DNA from: Endobacterium cereale
Lineage (GTDB): Bacteria; Pseudomonadota; Alphaproteobacteria; Rhizobiales; Rhizobiaceae
DNA length: 64,000 bases
Direction: 5' to 3'
Assembly: GCF_009617585.1 (NCBI RefSeq)
Contig: NZ_WIXI01000042.1
Coordinates: 1-64,000 of the forward strand
Shown: in pieces, positions 26,335 to 37,343 of the stretch
How positions within the stretch are numbered: position 1 is the first letter of the stretch
Layout of the letters: every line of letters starts with the position of its first letter
Notes under the pieces: generated by a model
Databases searched by the model: none
Told to the model about the DNA's origin: nothing
Seen by the model: the letters and a program-made list of their open reading frames with translations, nothing else
Translations under genes and position numbers: made by a program

Positions 26335-27402
26335 TTATCGCGGCAAGGCGCGGCCTTCTGTATCGAACAGGTGAATGTTTTTCGGATCGATCCGCAATGC
26401 GACATCCTCGCCCGACCGGCACGATCGCTGACCGGACAGCATGACGGTAATCGTCTCCTGCTGAAAGGGTGGAAGGACATGCAGAACAGTGCTGCCGCCA
26501 AGATGTTCGACCAGCTCGATCCGCGCATCACAGATCACCTGGCCGGGACCATCGCCGATATCGATATGTTCCGGCCGGATGCCGAGCGTCAGTGTCTTGC
26601 CCTGCAGCTGTCTGCCGGTCTCGATCCGGTTACCATTCAGGGTAACACCGGTGGCACCTGCAACGCTCACGTTGGCAAAATTCATCTTCGGCGAACCGAT
26701 AAAGCCAGCGACAAACTGGTTGGCAGGATTGTTGTAAAGCTCCAGCGGTGAACCCGCCTGCATGACCTTGCCGGCCTTCAGCACGACGATCTGGTCGGCC
26801 ATGGTCATCGCCTCGACCTGATCATGGGTGACATAGATCATCGTGTTGCCGAGGCGCTCGTGCAGCTTGGTGATCTCGACACGCATCTGCACACGCAGTT
26901 CGGCATCGAGATTGGAAAGCGGTTCGTCGAACAGGAAAATCTTCGGGTCGCGCACGATGGATCGGCCGATGGCAACGCGCTGACGCTGACCGCCGGACAG
27001 CGCCTTGGGTTTGCGCTCCAGATAATCGGTGATCTGCAATGTCGCAGCCGCTTCACGAACGCGGCGATCGATTTCCTCGCGCTTGTAACCCGCCGTTTCC
27101 AGACCGAAGGCGAGGTTCTTGTAGACCGACATATGCGGGTAAAGCGCATAGGATTGGAACACCATGGCGATGCCGCGCTTGGAGGCGGCGACATCGTTCA
27201 TACGTTCGCCGTCGATGAGAAGGTCACCGGCCGAGATCGTTTCCAGCCCCGCGATCATCCGCAGCAGCGTGGATTTTCCGCAACCGGAGGGGCCGACGAA
27301 AACCGTGAATGCGCCCGGCTTGATTTCAAGATCGATGCCGCGGATGACATCCAGTGCGCCATAACGTTTTTCGACATTGTTGAGTTTGATAGTCGTAACC
27401 AT
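26335..27402 (-). CDS. Carbohydrate ABC transporter ATPase (MalK/UgpC type)
   Basis: The 355-aa protein powers a sugar importer. Walker A is GPSGCGKSTLLRM, the signature is LSGGQRQRVAIGRS, Walker B is IFLFDEPLSNLDAE, and the H-loop is YVTHDQVEAMT. The C-terminal third is the TOBE regulatory region typical of MalK/UgpC/MsmK ATPases. The ATG at 27402 gives the usual MVTTIKLNNVEKRYG start. It lies 44 bp downstream of the permease gene. Confidence 0.92.
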   Translation of the reverse strand: MVTTIKLNNVEKRYGALDVIRGIDLEIKPGAFTVFVGPSGCGKSTLLRMIAGLETISAGDLLIDGERMNDVAASKRGIAMVFQSYALYPHMSVYKNLAFGLETAGYKREEIDRRVREAAATLQITDYLERKPKALSGGQRQRVAIGRSIVRDPKIFLFDEPLSNLDAELRVQMRVEITKLHERLGNTMIYVTHDQVEAMTMADQIVVLKAGKVMQAGSPLELYNNPANQFVAGFIGSPKMNFANVSVAGATGVTLNGNRIETGRQLQGKTLTLGIRPEHIDIGDGPGQVICDARIELVEHLGGSTVLHVLPPFQQETITVMLSGQRSCRSGEDVALRIDPKNIHLFDTEGRALPR

Positions 27403-27446
27403 TCGCGTGTCCAAGCTTCAGCCGCCAAGGGCTGACCAAAAGGGTT

Positions 27447-28322
27447 TCAGCGTTTCATGCCGGTCGTGGCGATACCTTCGATCAGCAGGCGCTGGAAAAA
27501 CAGGAAGATCAGGAAGATCGGCACCAGAGACAGGACCGACATGGCAAACAGCTCGTTCCAGCTGGATGTGCCGCTCGAGTCGATGAACGAGCGCAGGCCG
27601 AGCTGAACCGTGTAGTTGCGCATCTCGCTGATGTAGATCAGCGGCCCAAAGAAATCCTCCCAGGTCCAGATGAACGAGAAGATCGCAGCCGTTGCCAGAA
27701 CCGGCATGGAAAGCGGCAGGATGATCTTCCAGTAGATGCGCCATGCGCTGCATCCATCCATACGCGCCGCTTCATCCAGTTCCTTGGGGATGCCGCGAAA
27801 GAACTGCACCATCAGGAAGATGAAGAAGGCATCCACGGCAAAATATTTGGGCAGGATCAGCGGCCACCATGTATTGACCCAATCCAGACTGCGGAACAGC
27901 ACATATTGCGGGATCAGCGTCACGTGGTAGGGCAACATCAGCGTGCCGAGCATCAGCGCAAACCAGAAGCTGCGCCCCCAGAACTGCAGCCGTGCAAAGG
28001 CATAGGCCACCAGTGACGCCGCCAGCACGTTGCCGATCGTTGCCAGCACGGCGATGACCAGCGAGTTGAGAAAAAACTGGCCAAAATTGATCTGCAGCCC
28101 GAACCAGCCCTTTGGATAGGCCTCGACCGTCACTTGCGATGGAATGAGCCCGGCATCGCCGCCGAACAATTCCGAGGCCGGCCGCAGAGAACCGGACAGC
28201 ATCCACAGGATCGGGTAGATCATCACGAAACAGATCGCGATCAGGATCACATGGCGGACGGTGCCCGACAGTCTTGGATGCGCGGAGCCGCGCCCCGGCA
28301 TTTGCTGCACAGCATCAGTCAT
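27447..28322 (-). CDS. Sugar ABC transporter permease (MalG type)
   Basis: The 291-aa inner-membrane protein has about six helices and the EAA loop DEAARMDGCSAWRIYWKIILPLS that contacts the ATPase. It is the second permease of the carbohydrate-uptake type-1 pair. It overlaps the first permease gene by 8 bp, showing a coupled operon. Confidence 0.9.
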   Translation of the reverse strand: MTDAVQQMPGRGSAHPRLSGTVRHVILIAICFVMIYPILWMLSGSLRPASELFGGDAGLIPSQVTVEAYPKGWFGLQINFGQFFLNSLVIAVLATIGNVLAASLVAYAFARLQFWGRSFWFALMLGTLMLPYHVTLIPQYVLFRSLDWVNTWWPLILPKYFAVDAFFIFLMVQFFRGIPKELDEAARMDGCSAWRIYWKIILPLSMPVLATAAIFSFIWTWEDFFGPLIYISEMRNYTVQLGLRSFIDSSGTSSWNELFAMSVLSLVPIFLIFLFFQRLLIEGIATTGMKR

Positions 28323-29256
28323 CGTAATGCACCCAGTATTTTGTCGTCAGGAAAGAGATCGCGGTGAACACGGCGATGATCGCCACCAGCACCCAGGCCA
28401 GCGCCGAGGCGTAACCCATGCGGAAATAGCTGAACCCTTCCTGATAGAGATAAAGCGTATAAAACAGCGTCGAATTGATCGGTCCACCCGAGCCGCCGGA
28501 GATGACGAAGGCAGGGGTAAAGGCCTTGAATGCCTCGATCACCTGAATGACCAGATTGAAGAAGATCACCGGCGACAGCAGCGGCAGCGTGATGCGCCAG
28601 AACTGCCGTGACGGTGACGCGCCGTCGAGACTTGCGGCTTCGTACATATCCGTCGGGATCTGGCGCAGACCCGCCAGAAAAATGATCATCGGCGAACCGA
28701 ACTGCCACACGGATAGAACCACGAGCGTGTAGATCGAATAATTGGGGTTCGAGATCCAGCTCGGCCCGATAATGCCGAACTGCGCCAGAATACCGTTGAC
28801 CATGCCATCGGCCGCAAACAGCTGACGCCACAGGACGGCGATGGCAACGGACGTTCCGAGCAGCGAGGGTAGATAGAAGATCGCCCGGTAGATCGGCAAT
28901 CCGCGCATGCCACGGTTCAACACCATGGCAACGGCCAGCGCAAAGGCCAGTTTCAGCGGCACCGAGAGCACGACGTAAATCAGCGTCACCTTCATGGATG
29001 CCAGGAATTTCGGATCAGCCGTGACCATGCGGACATAGTTCTGCGCACCGATGAATTCCGGCGCATTCAATAAGTCGAAGCGTGTGAACGACAGATAAAG
29101 CGATGCGAGCGCCGGCCCCAGCGTCAGGCAGAAGAAGCCGATCAGCCATGGCGCAAGGAACATGTATCCCGCGCCGTTTCGCCTGATCGCCCCCATGAAG
29201 CGGCCCTCCGGCCGCCTCACTATGCTCGTTTCATGTAAATCCTGCACTGCCATCAT
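28315..29256 (-). CDS. Sugar ABC transporter permease (MalF type)
   Basis: The 313-aa inner-membrane protein has six predicted helices and the EAA loop YEAASLDGASPSRQFWRITLP. It pairs with the MalG-type permease encoded just downstream. The start codon overlaps the stop of the binding-protein gene (ATGA at 29253-29256). Confidence 0.9.
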   Translation of the reverse strand: MMAVQDLHETSIVRRPEGRFMGAIRRNGAGYMFLAPWLIGFFCLTLGPALASLYLSFTRFDLLNAPEFIGAQNYVRMVTADPKFLASMKVTLIYVVLSVPLKLAFALAVAMVLNRGMRGLPIYRAIFYLPSLLGTSVAIAVLWRQLFAADGMVNGILAQFGIIGPSWISNPNYSIYTLVVLSVWQFGSPMIIFLAGLRQIPTDMYEAASLDGASPSRQFWRITLPLLSPVIFFNLVIQVIEAFKAFTPAFVISGGSGGPINSTLFYTLYLYQEGFSYFRMGYASALAWVLVAIIAVFTAISFLTTKYWVHYDD

Positions 29257-30548
29257 CCGGCCCGCTTCAGGATGGCGGTTGCCTCATCGACCAGATTGGC
29301 ACCGGCCTGCTCAGGCGTCACCGCCTCGAACGCGGCCTCTTGGCTGATGCGGATTTGAACTTCGTTGATTTCCCCGGCACCACGCGGCGGTGCTGGCGGC
29401 AGGGCTCCAACCAGCGGCGTGATACTCGAGATCAGATCGACCACCTTCCGGGCATTCGGGTTCAGGTCAGCCGCGATGGCGTCGCGAATTGCCGGCGATG
29501 CCGGCACGCCGCGGTCGAGCCCAAGAAGTTTTGCGCCTTCCGGTTCGGCAATCAGGAAGTTGATCAGCCGGGCCGTCGCAGCCGGGTTTTTCGAAGCCGC
29601 CGATATCGCAAACAGCTGCGAAGGCTTGAGATACTGGCCGGGCTTTCCGCCGTCCTGTACCGGGGTGCCCGTTGCTGTCAACTCGAACTGAACGAGTTTC
29701 TGGCAGCCTTCGAACTGGTTGGAGTGCACGAAATCGATTGCCGAGCGGCCGTTTACGATTGGTGTCGTTTCGGGCGACTGCTTGTGCAGGGCCTGCACAT
29801 CGGCCGCAACGCAGCTACCTGCCTTTCGCATCTCTGCCCAATAGGCAAACCAGCGGCCGGCATCGGCAGCGTCATAGGCCAGCGTGCCATCGGGATTGTA
29901 AAGCGCCTTGCCCTGCGTGCGCAGCCAGATTTCGAACAGGGTTTCCTGACCGCTGCCGTCTGCCGTGGCGCTCACGCGCTTGTTCTTGTTGCCCTTCATG
30001 AAAGCCGCACATTTTTCGGCAAAACCATCCCATGTGGTTTTCAGATCCGGCGGCGTAGCACCCGCCTCGCCCCATGCCTTGGCGTCGAACACCAGGGCAA
30101 AAGCGTTGACGCCGACATTGCCACCATAGAGCTTTCCATCGACCGAGCAGCTGTCGAGATTGACCTTGCCGAAATCCTCGAGCTTCAACTGGTTACCAAG
30201 ATATTCATCCAGAGGCCGGATCGCGCCACGACGCGCGTATTCGAACATGTAGCGGTAATCCATCTGGATGAAATCCGGCGCATTGCCACCGGCAACCTGC
30301 GTGGCCAGACGCGCCCAGTAATCATCCCAGCCCATGAATTCGGCCTGGATAGCGGTCTGCGGATTGGCCTTTTTGAACAGGTCGATCGCGGCATTGGTAC
30401 GGCGGGCGCGCTCATCGCCACCCCACCAGATCATGCGGATATTTGCGGCATCCTGTGCAGAAGCACGGGTACCGGCAAGCAGTGGCAGAGTCATGGCTGC
30501 CAACCCGGCGCCGATGAACCGACGCCGACCAAAATGGCTCATATTCAT
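29253..30548 (-). CDS. Extracellular sugar-binding protein with Tat signal
   Basis: The 431-aa family-1 solute-binding protein starts with a twin-arginine signal (GRRRFIGAGLAAMTLPL, cleavage near ASAQ). Then comes IRMIWWGGDERARRT, the usual first strand, and an EFMGWDDYWARLATQ segment. It delivers the sugar to the two permeases. Tat export suggests folding before transport. It is the first gene of the six-gene operon and is divergent from a LysR gene. Confidence 0.9.
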   Translation of the reverse strand: MNMSHFGRRRFIGAGLAAMTLPLLAGTRASAQDAANIRMIWWGGDERARRTNAAIDLFKKANPQTAIQAEFMGWDDYWARLATQVAGGNAPDFIQMDYRYMFEYARRGAIRPLDEYLGNQLKLEDFGKVNLDSCSVDGKLYGGNVGVNAFALVFDAKAWGEAGATPPDLKTTWDGFAEKCAAFMKGNKNKRVSATADGSGQETLFEIWLRTQGKALYNPDGTLAYDAADAGRWFAYWAEMRKAGSCVAADVQALHKQSPETTPIVNGRSAIDFVHSNQFEGCQKLVQFELTATGTPVQDGGKPGQYLKPSQLFAISAASKNPAATARLINFLIAEPEGAKLLGLDRGVPASPAIRDAIAADLNPNARKVVDLISSITPLVGALPPAPPRGAGEINEVQIRISQEAAFEAVTPEQAGANLVDEATAILKRAG

Positions 30549-30723
30549 GTCATCCTCCCGAGATGATATCCATCATGTCCGACAGGCGGACGAGACAGTT
30601 GCTGCCAGCAAAACCCCTCCTTGAGCGTGCTGACGATTCAAAGACTAGCCGTCACCGGCCATATGGACAAATAGAATATTTCGGCTCAATCATTAAAATC
30701 CTTTATGACTTGAGGAGGTCGGG

Positions 30724-31644
30724 ATGGATAAGGGGTTGGAACATTTCGTGGCGGTGGCAGAGGCCGGCAGCTTCATGGCGGCAGCGGAAATTCTGCACAT
30801 TTCCCAGCCGGCCCTGAGTTACAACATCAAGCGCCTGGAACAGTCACTTGGCGTCGACCTGTTCATTCGGTCGGTCCGCGGCGTCGAACTGACGCCCTAT
30901 GGCGAGACGCTTTATAACAGCGCCATCTTCATGTCCCGCCTGCACACCAACGCGCTGGCCGCAATCGCGAGGCAGAAAGCCGAGCTGGAGGAAGGCATCA
31001 GCATCGGCACCGGTTATTCCACATGGATACTGCTTTTGAAGGACTATGTAATCGCGCATTTCAATGCGCATCCGGCCGCTCCAATCAATGTCAGCATCGG
31101 CAACATGATGCGATGTATGGATCAGCTGATTGCTGGCGACATTGCACTCTTTATGGGGCACCGTATCGATCATTTAAAGCCGGGGCTGGCTGTGGATTTT
31201 ATTCCATTGGGCCACGCGACGGATGGATATTACGTCCGCAATGGGCACCCACTTCTCGGCCGCACGCGGTCGATTGATGAAATACGTTCTTATCCGACGA
31301 CAATGGCCAACCCCACCGACGCTAGGCAGAAACGCCTGACCTTAGGTTCGGGAGCACAGGACCTCGACGTTAGCGGGCATGCATTCGCGTGCAATTCCAT
31401 GAGCGCATGCATTGAGTTCGCCCTCAACACCGACGCGGTGCTCATACACAGTGACGTCCTGAGGGGATACTTTAGCAAAAAGGGGCTGCAAGAGGTGAAG
31501 ATCGATAGACCAAGTCCGCGTCGTCAGGCGGTGATGGGTTTCTATGTTCTGTCCGAGATGCGAGCGAAACCGAAAATCCAAGAAATTATTGAGTCGATTT
31601 CTACGCGAGCCGAGGTAGCAGGTCTGTTTCCGTCGGCGACCTGA
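30724..31644 (+). CDS. LysR-family regulator of the uronate operon
   Basis: The 306-aa protein has the LysR helix-turn-helix (FVAVAEAGSFMAAAEILHISQPALSYNIKRLE) at the N-terminus and a periplasmic-binding-like effector domain after it. GAGGAGG precedes the ATG with good spacing. It is divergent from the sugar-binding protein gene across 175 bp, so it very likely controls that operon in response to a sugar-derived inducer. Confidence 0.87.
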   Translation: MDKGLEHFVAVAEAGSFMAAAEILHISQPALSYNIKRLEQSLGVDLFIRSVRGVELTPYGETLYNSAIFMSRLHTNALAAIARQKAELEEGISIGTGYSTWILLLKDYVIAHFNAHPAAPINVSIGNMMRCMDQLIAGDIALFMGHRIDHLKPGLAVDFIPLGHATDGYYVRNGHPLLGRTRSIDEIRSYPTTMANPTDARQKRLTLGSGAQDLDVSGHAFACNSMSACIEFALNTDAVLIHSDVLRGYFSKKGLQEVKIDRPSPRRQAVMGFYVLSEMRAKPKIQEIIESISTRAEVAGLFPSAT

Positions 31645-31917
31645 CAACCAATTCTCTGACCGGAAGCGTCCGAAGCCGAAACAACTGCCCCCTTAAGACA
31701 CGCAGCGGCTCTTAGCCAAGCCGATAAACTGACATGAACGTTCGACCAACACTCCGCAGTTCTAAAGAGTTGATGCATGACATTTTTTTAGATTGATACT
31801 TCGGTCTCGTTATAAGCCAGGCTGATAGGTCCTGTGCGTAAGGGGGATGCAGCCGACGCAGGCGGCGGTCCGCGGACAGCCCGATCATCCCTGAGTAGGC
31901 GATTTTTCCCGCCTGGC

Positions 31918-32815
31918 CTAAACCGCTCCCCGGAAGCGCAAGTGCTCGACAAGCAAGGCAAATGCGGGGGACGCAAGGCGTCGGCTGGGGTAGTAGAGAT
32001 GATAGCCGGGGAATGGCGGACACCAGTCTTCCAGCACCCGTACCAACCTCCCCTCCTCGACCAGAGGTCCGAGATGATCATCGGGCAAGCAGGCCAGACC
32101 TAATCCATCAAGCGCGGCATCAATGATCATCGGCACGTCGTTGCAGATAAACTGACCATCGACGCGAACATTCAGCGGGCGCCCGTCACGCTCGAATTCC
32201 CATGCATACAAACCACCAAGTGTGGGCAAGCGCAGGTTGATGCATCTGTGCTGCGTCAGATCGTGCGGTGTGTTGGGCTTCTGATTTCGCTCGAAATAGT
32301 CCGGCGAACCGGCGACCACCATCCTGAGTTCCGGTCCGATCCGAACCGCGATCATGTCCTTTTCGATGCTCTCGCCGAGGCGCACGCCGGCGTCATACCG
32401 TTCGGCAACCAGATCGACGAAACGCTGTTCGATCGAGATCTCGACATTCACATCCGGATAATCACACATCAACCGCTTGACGGCCGGCATGAGGATCGTT
32501 TCGGCAGCATGGCGGCTGGAAGTTATCCGCACGGTGCCGCCGGGTTGCTGCCGCATGGCGCTCAGCGCATCGATCTGGCCGCGAATATCGTTGAAGGCGG
32601 GGCGCAATGTTTCCATCAGCCGCTCGCCGGCTTCGGTCGGCACAACGTTGCGTGTCGTCCTCACCAGCAGACGCACGCCCATCCGCTCCTCCAGCCGCTT
32701 CACCGTATGGCTCAAGGACGACTGCGACGTGCCCAACTGAGCCGCTGCGCGGGTAAAACTCCGCTCTTCCGCTACCGTCAGGAATGCGACCAGGTCGCCC
32801 AGTTCATCGCGCTTC

Positions 32816-32817
<2 letters not shown>
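31918..32817 (-). CDS. LysR-family regulator divergent from aldo-keto reductase
   Basis: The 299-aa LysR protein has the N-terminal helix-turn-helix (FLTVAEERSFTRAAAQLGTSQSSLSHTVKRLE) and a C-terminal effector domain (RITSSRHAAETILMPA; LRMVVAGSPDYF). It belongs to the subgroup often found next to aldo-keto reductase or SDR genes. It is divergent from the gene at 32946 and likely governs the redox cluster to its right. Confidence 0.87.
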
Positions 32818-33935
<1,118 letters not shown>

Positions 33936-33972
33936 CGGCGCGCACCAGCGTCCAGACTCGAGCCTCCCAAAA

Positions 33973-33998
33973 GACCGGGAACGTTGGCGTTCCCGGTC
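33973..33998 (+). terminator. Hairpin after aldo/keto reductase gene
   Basis: GACCGGGAACG and CGTTCCCGGTC form a perfect 11-bp stem with a TTGG loop. There is no strong T-tract, so it may attenuate rather than stop transcription into the downstream exporter gene. Confidence 0.5.
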
Positions 33999-34022
33999 AA
34001 CCCTTGAAGGACCTTATTCTCC

Positions 34023-35296
34023 ATGTCCTCCCAGTCCAAGCCTCAGTCTCATCAGGCAAAGCCCGATGGCGCGGCTAATTCTCCCGCAGCGCGCTGGCAG
34101 GTCCTCGCTGTCCTCAGCGCACTGATGGGTTTTGCCTCCATCTCGACGGATTTTTATCTGCCCGCCATGCCGGCCATGGCCGATGCGCTTGGTGTGACGG
34201 CCGGCAGCGTGGAATATACGATATCGAGCTTCCTGATCGGGTTCAGCCTCGGACAACTGTTCTGGGGTGCCGTCAGCGACAAATACGGGCGCCGCATTCC
34301 GGTGGCGACCGGCCTCGTGCTCTTCATCATCGGTTCGGCCGGCTGCGCCATGTCCCAGAGCATCGAGGCGATCATCGTCTGGCGCATCGTGCAGGCATTC
34401 GGCGCCTGCGCGGGCGTCGTGCTGTCGCGTGCCATGGTCCGCGACCTGTATCAGGGTCCGCGCGCCGCCCAGATGCTGTCGACGCTGATTGCCGTGATGG
34501 CCATTGCGCCACTGCTCGGCCCGATCCTCGGCGGCCAGATCGACGCATTCGCCGGCTGGCGGGCGATCTTCTGGACGCTGGTCGTTCTCGGTATAGCAAT
34601 GCTTGCCGCGCTGTCTACGCTGCCGGAAACGCTCGCGCCCGAAAAACGCAATCCGGCGCCTCTGAGTGGCGCCCTCAGGCGTTACGGCCTGCTTCTGCGC
34701 CACAAGCGGATACTTGGCTATGCCGGTTCCGGCGCCTTTTTCTTTTCCGGCATATATGCCTATATCGCCGGGACGCCGTTTGCCTTCATCACCTACCATC
34801 AGGTGCCGGCACAGTATTACGGATTGCTGTTCGGCGCCGGTATCGTCGGCATCGTCACCACCAACCTTCTCAACACCCGCCTCGTTCACCGCTTCGGCAT
34901 GGACCGCATGCTGTCCACCGGCACGATCGTCGGCATGATTGCCGGGCTGGCGCTTGCGGTTGCCGCCTATACGGATTGGGGAGGCTGTGGGGATTGTTCA
35001 TTCCGCTTTTCGTCTTCGTTTCGATGACGGGCTTCATCGTCGCCAATTCCATAGCCGGCGCCATGTCCGACTTCCCCGAACAGGCCGGCGCGGTTTCCGC
35101 TCTCGTTGGCGCCATCCAATACGGCAGCGGCATCGCCGGCTCGGGCCTCGTCGGTGCCTTTGCCGACGGCACACCATGGCCGATGGGCTGGGTGATCGGC
35201 CTGATGGGCATCGGCAGCGTCCTTTGCGCCGGCCTCGTCACCTCCACATCTCCGCGCAACGGCGAGCAAAAAGCAGCATGTCCGCAAAACGCCTGA
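34023..35296 (+). pseudogene. Bcr/CflA-type MFS drug exporter, frameshifted
   Basis: The first frame (34023-35027) encodes the Bcr/CflA start (ALMGFASISTDFYLPAMPAM) and the SDKYGRRIPVATG loop, but runs out after TDWGG. The last transmembrane part continues one frame over (LWGLFIPLFVFVSMTGF, SDFPEQAGAVSAL) to a stop at 35296. One base missing near 34985 explains it. With it restored the protein would be 424 aa with 12 helices. It may be a young pseudogene or a sequencing error. Its end overlaps the next gene by 19 bp. Confidence 0.82.
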
Positions 35297-36087
35297 ACAT
35301 CCTTGTCATCGGCGCGACCGGCAGCGTTGGTCGTCTTGTCGTGAAAGAAGCCCTTGTCCGTGGCCATGCGGTGCGCGCGCTTGTGCGTGATATCCGCAAG
35401 GGCCGCATGCTCGGCGACAAGGTCGAAATTTGCCTTGGAGACCTCGCCGAAACAGACAGTATCGGGATGGCGCTGGAAGGCGTCGATGCGATCGTCTTCA
35501 CCCATGGTTCGAATGGCGGAGGAAAACTCGGCTCGGAGCGGGTGGATTATGGCGGCGTCCGCAATACACTCGAGGCGCTGGGCGATCGCAAGGCGCGGAT
35601 CGCGCTGATGACCGCGATCGGTGTCACCAACCGCAGCGGCAGCTACAATCAGTCGACCGAGGCACATGACTGGAAACGGCGCGGCGAGCGGCTGGTGCGG
35701 GCCAGTGGCCTGCCCTACACGATCGTGCGCCCCGGCTGGTTCGACTACAACGATGCCGACCAGCAGAAGCTCGTTTTCCTGCAGGGCGACACGCGCCAGT
35801 CGGGAACGCCGCGCGACGGCGTGATCGCCCGCCGGCAGATCGCCCAGGTGCTGGTGGAGAGCCTCACCTCGCATGAGGCCACGAACAAGACGTTCGAACT
35901 GGTTGCCGAAAGGGGAACAGCGCAACGCGATCTTAATCCGCTGTTTGCGGCCATGTGCGCAGACGCCGCGAACGAACCCGATGCCATCCGCGACCAGGCC
36001 AACATGCCGATCGACGCGGAGCCCGAGCGCGTTGTCGCCGATCTGGCGTCTGCCCGCGCACGCCGCGCCGCAACGGCATCATCCTGA
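35278..36087 (+). CDS. NAD(P)-binding SDR (NmrA/YwnB-like)
   Basis: The 269-aa atypical SDR starts with NILVIGATGSVGRLVVKEAL (GxxGxxG) and a VRALVRDIRKGRML cofactor turn. SGLPYTIVRPGWFDYND is the usual later motif. Such proteins bind NADPH and act as reductases or redox sensors. It lies inside the LysR-linked redox cluster. The ATG at 35278 lies within the end of the exporter gene, so translation may be coupled. Confidence 0.82.
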   Translation: MSAKRLNILVIGATGSVGRLVVKEALVRGHAVRALVRDIRKGRMLGDKVEICLGDLAETDSIGMALEGVDAIVFTHGSNGGGKLGSERVDYGGVRNTLEALGDRKARIALMTAIGVTNRSGSYNQSTEAHDWKRRGERLVRASGLPYTIVRPGWFDYNDADQQKLVFLQGDTRQSGTPRDGVIARRQIAQVLVESLTSHEATNKTFELVAERGTAQRDLNPLFAAMCADAANEPDAIRDQANMPIDAEPERVVADLASARARRAATASS

Positions 36088-36138
36088 AACCAGCCCCCCG
36101 CCATTCACTCACCACACCAAAACAAAGGAAATTTGCCC

Positions 36139-37155
36139 ATGTTGGCGACAATGCTTTACGGCCCCGGCGACATCCGATGCGAAGAAGTTTCTGAGGCGAA
36201 AATTCTCCACCCGACGGATGCGATCATCAAGCTGTCGGCCTCGTGCATATGCGGTTCCGACCTTTGGCCGTACCGTGGCGCAAACGAAGTCACCGCGCCC
36301 ATGGCCATGGGACACGAATATTGCGGCATCGTCGTTGAAGTCGGCAGCGCGGTCAAAACCGTCAAGCCGGGCCAGTTCGTCGTCGGCTCGTTCTGCCTGT
36401 CCGACAACACTTGCCCGCATTGCCGTTTTGGTTTCCAGTCCTCCTGCGAGCAGCGTGAATTCATGACCGGCGCCCAGGCACCCTATGCACGCGTTCCATT
36501 GGCCGACGGGTCGCTGGTGGCAACCGCCGAACTGCCGTCCGACGACCTCATTCCGAGCCTGCTTGCCGTTTCCGACGTGCTCGGCACCGGCTGGTATGCG
36601 GCGGACGCTGCGGGCGTGACGGAAGGCTCGACGGCTGTTGTCGTCGGCGACGGCGCCGTCGGCCTGATGGGCGTGCTGGCCGCCAAGCAGATGGGCGCTG
36701 CCCGCATCATCGCCATGAGCCGTCACAAGAGCCGTCAGGACCTGGCGCTGGAATTCGGCGCGACCGACATCGTCTCCGAGCGCGGCGAGGCAGGCATTGC
36801 GCGCGTCAAGGAACTGACCAATGGTGTGGGCGCCGAAAGCGTGCTGGAATGCGTCGGTATGGAAGAATCCATGTCGCAGGCCATCAATTGTGCCCGCCCC
36901 GGCGGCAAGATCGGTTTCGTCGGCGTGCCGCATGGCGTGACCTTCGATGGCCAGCAACTGTTCTTCCAGCAGAAGAGCCTGCTGGGAGGCCCGGCCCCGG
37001 TTCGCCGTTACCTGCCCTACCTGATGGATCTGGTTCTCGACCGCGAGATCAATCCCGGCAAGGTTTTTGATCTCGAATTGCCGCTGGCGGATGTCGCGGA
37101 AGGGTATCGCGCCATGGACGAACGCCGCGCCATCAAGACGCTGCTGCGTTTCTGA
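36139..37155 (+). CDS. Zinc-dependent alcohol dehydrogenase
   Basis: The 338-aa medium-chain dehydrogenase has catalytic zinc ligands in SCICGSDLWPYRG and GHEYCGIVVEVG, and a structural-zinc-like Cys set (CLSDNTCPHCRFGFQSSC). The Rossmann part is VVVGDGAVGLMGVLAAKQMG. It oxidises or reduces an alcohol/aldehyde with NAD(P). AAGGAA precedes the ATG at 36139. A terminator-like hairpin follows at 37165. Confidence 0.9.
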   Translation: MLATMLYGPGDIRCEEVSEAKILHPTDAIIKLSASCICGSDLWPYRGANEVTAPMAMGHEYCGIVVEVGSAVKTVKPGQFVVGSFCLSDNTCPHCRFGFQSSCEQREFMTGAQAPYARVPLADGSLVATAELPSDDLIPSLLAVSDVLGTGWYAADAAGVTEGSTAVVVGDGAVGLMGVLAAKQMGAARIIAMSRHKSRQDLALEFGATDIVSERGEAGIARVKELTNGVGAESVLECVGMEESMSQAINCARPGGKIGFVGVPHGVTFDGQQLFFQQKSLLGGPAPVRRYLPYLMDLVLDREINPGKVFDLELPLADVAEGYRAMDERRAIKTLLRF

Positions 37156-37164
37156 GAACGTCAT

Positions 37165-37193
37165 GGATACGCCGTAGCGCCTATGGCGTATCC
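37165..37193 (+). terminator. Terminator after alcohol dehydrogenase gene
   Basis: GGATACGCC and GGCGTATCC form a 9-bp stem. The loop can extend the pairing, and a TTCCATT tail follows. Confidence 0.55.
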
Positions 37194-37343
37194 TTCCATT
37201 CGCCATTCATGAACAGGGCGCATAGGCCCAATCGGTTTGCGCCATCTAATGTCACCGCCTGCCGCAACCCATCTCATATCCGGGATCTGGTGGTTGTGAC
37301 TGCCCTACTCCCTCGCCATTTCGCGCCCAAAGAGGAACACAGG

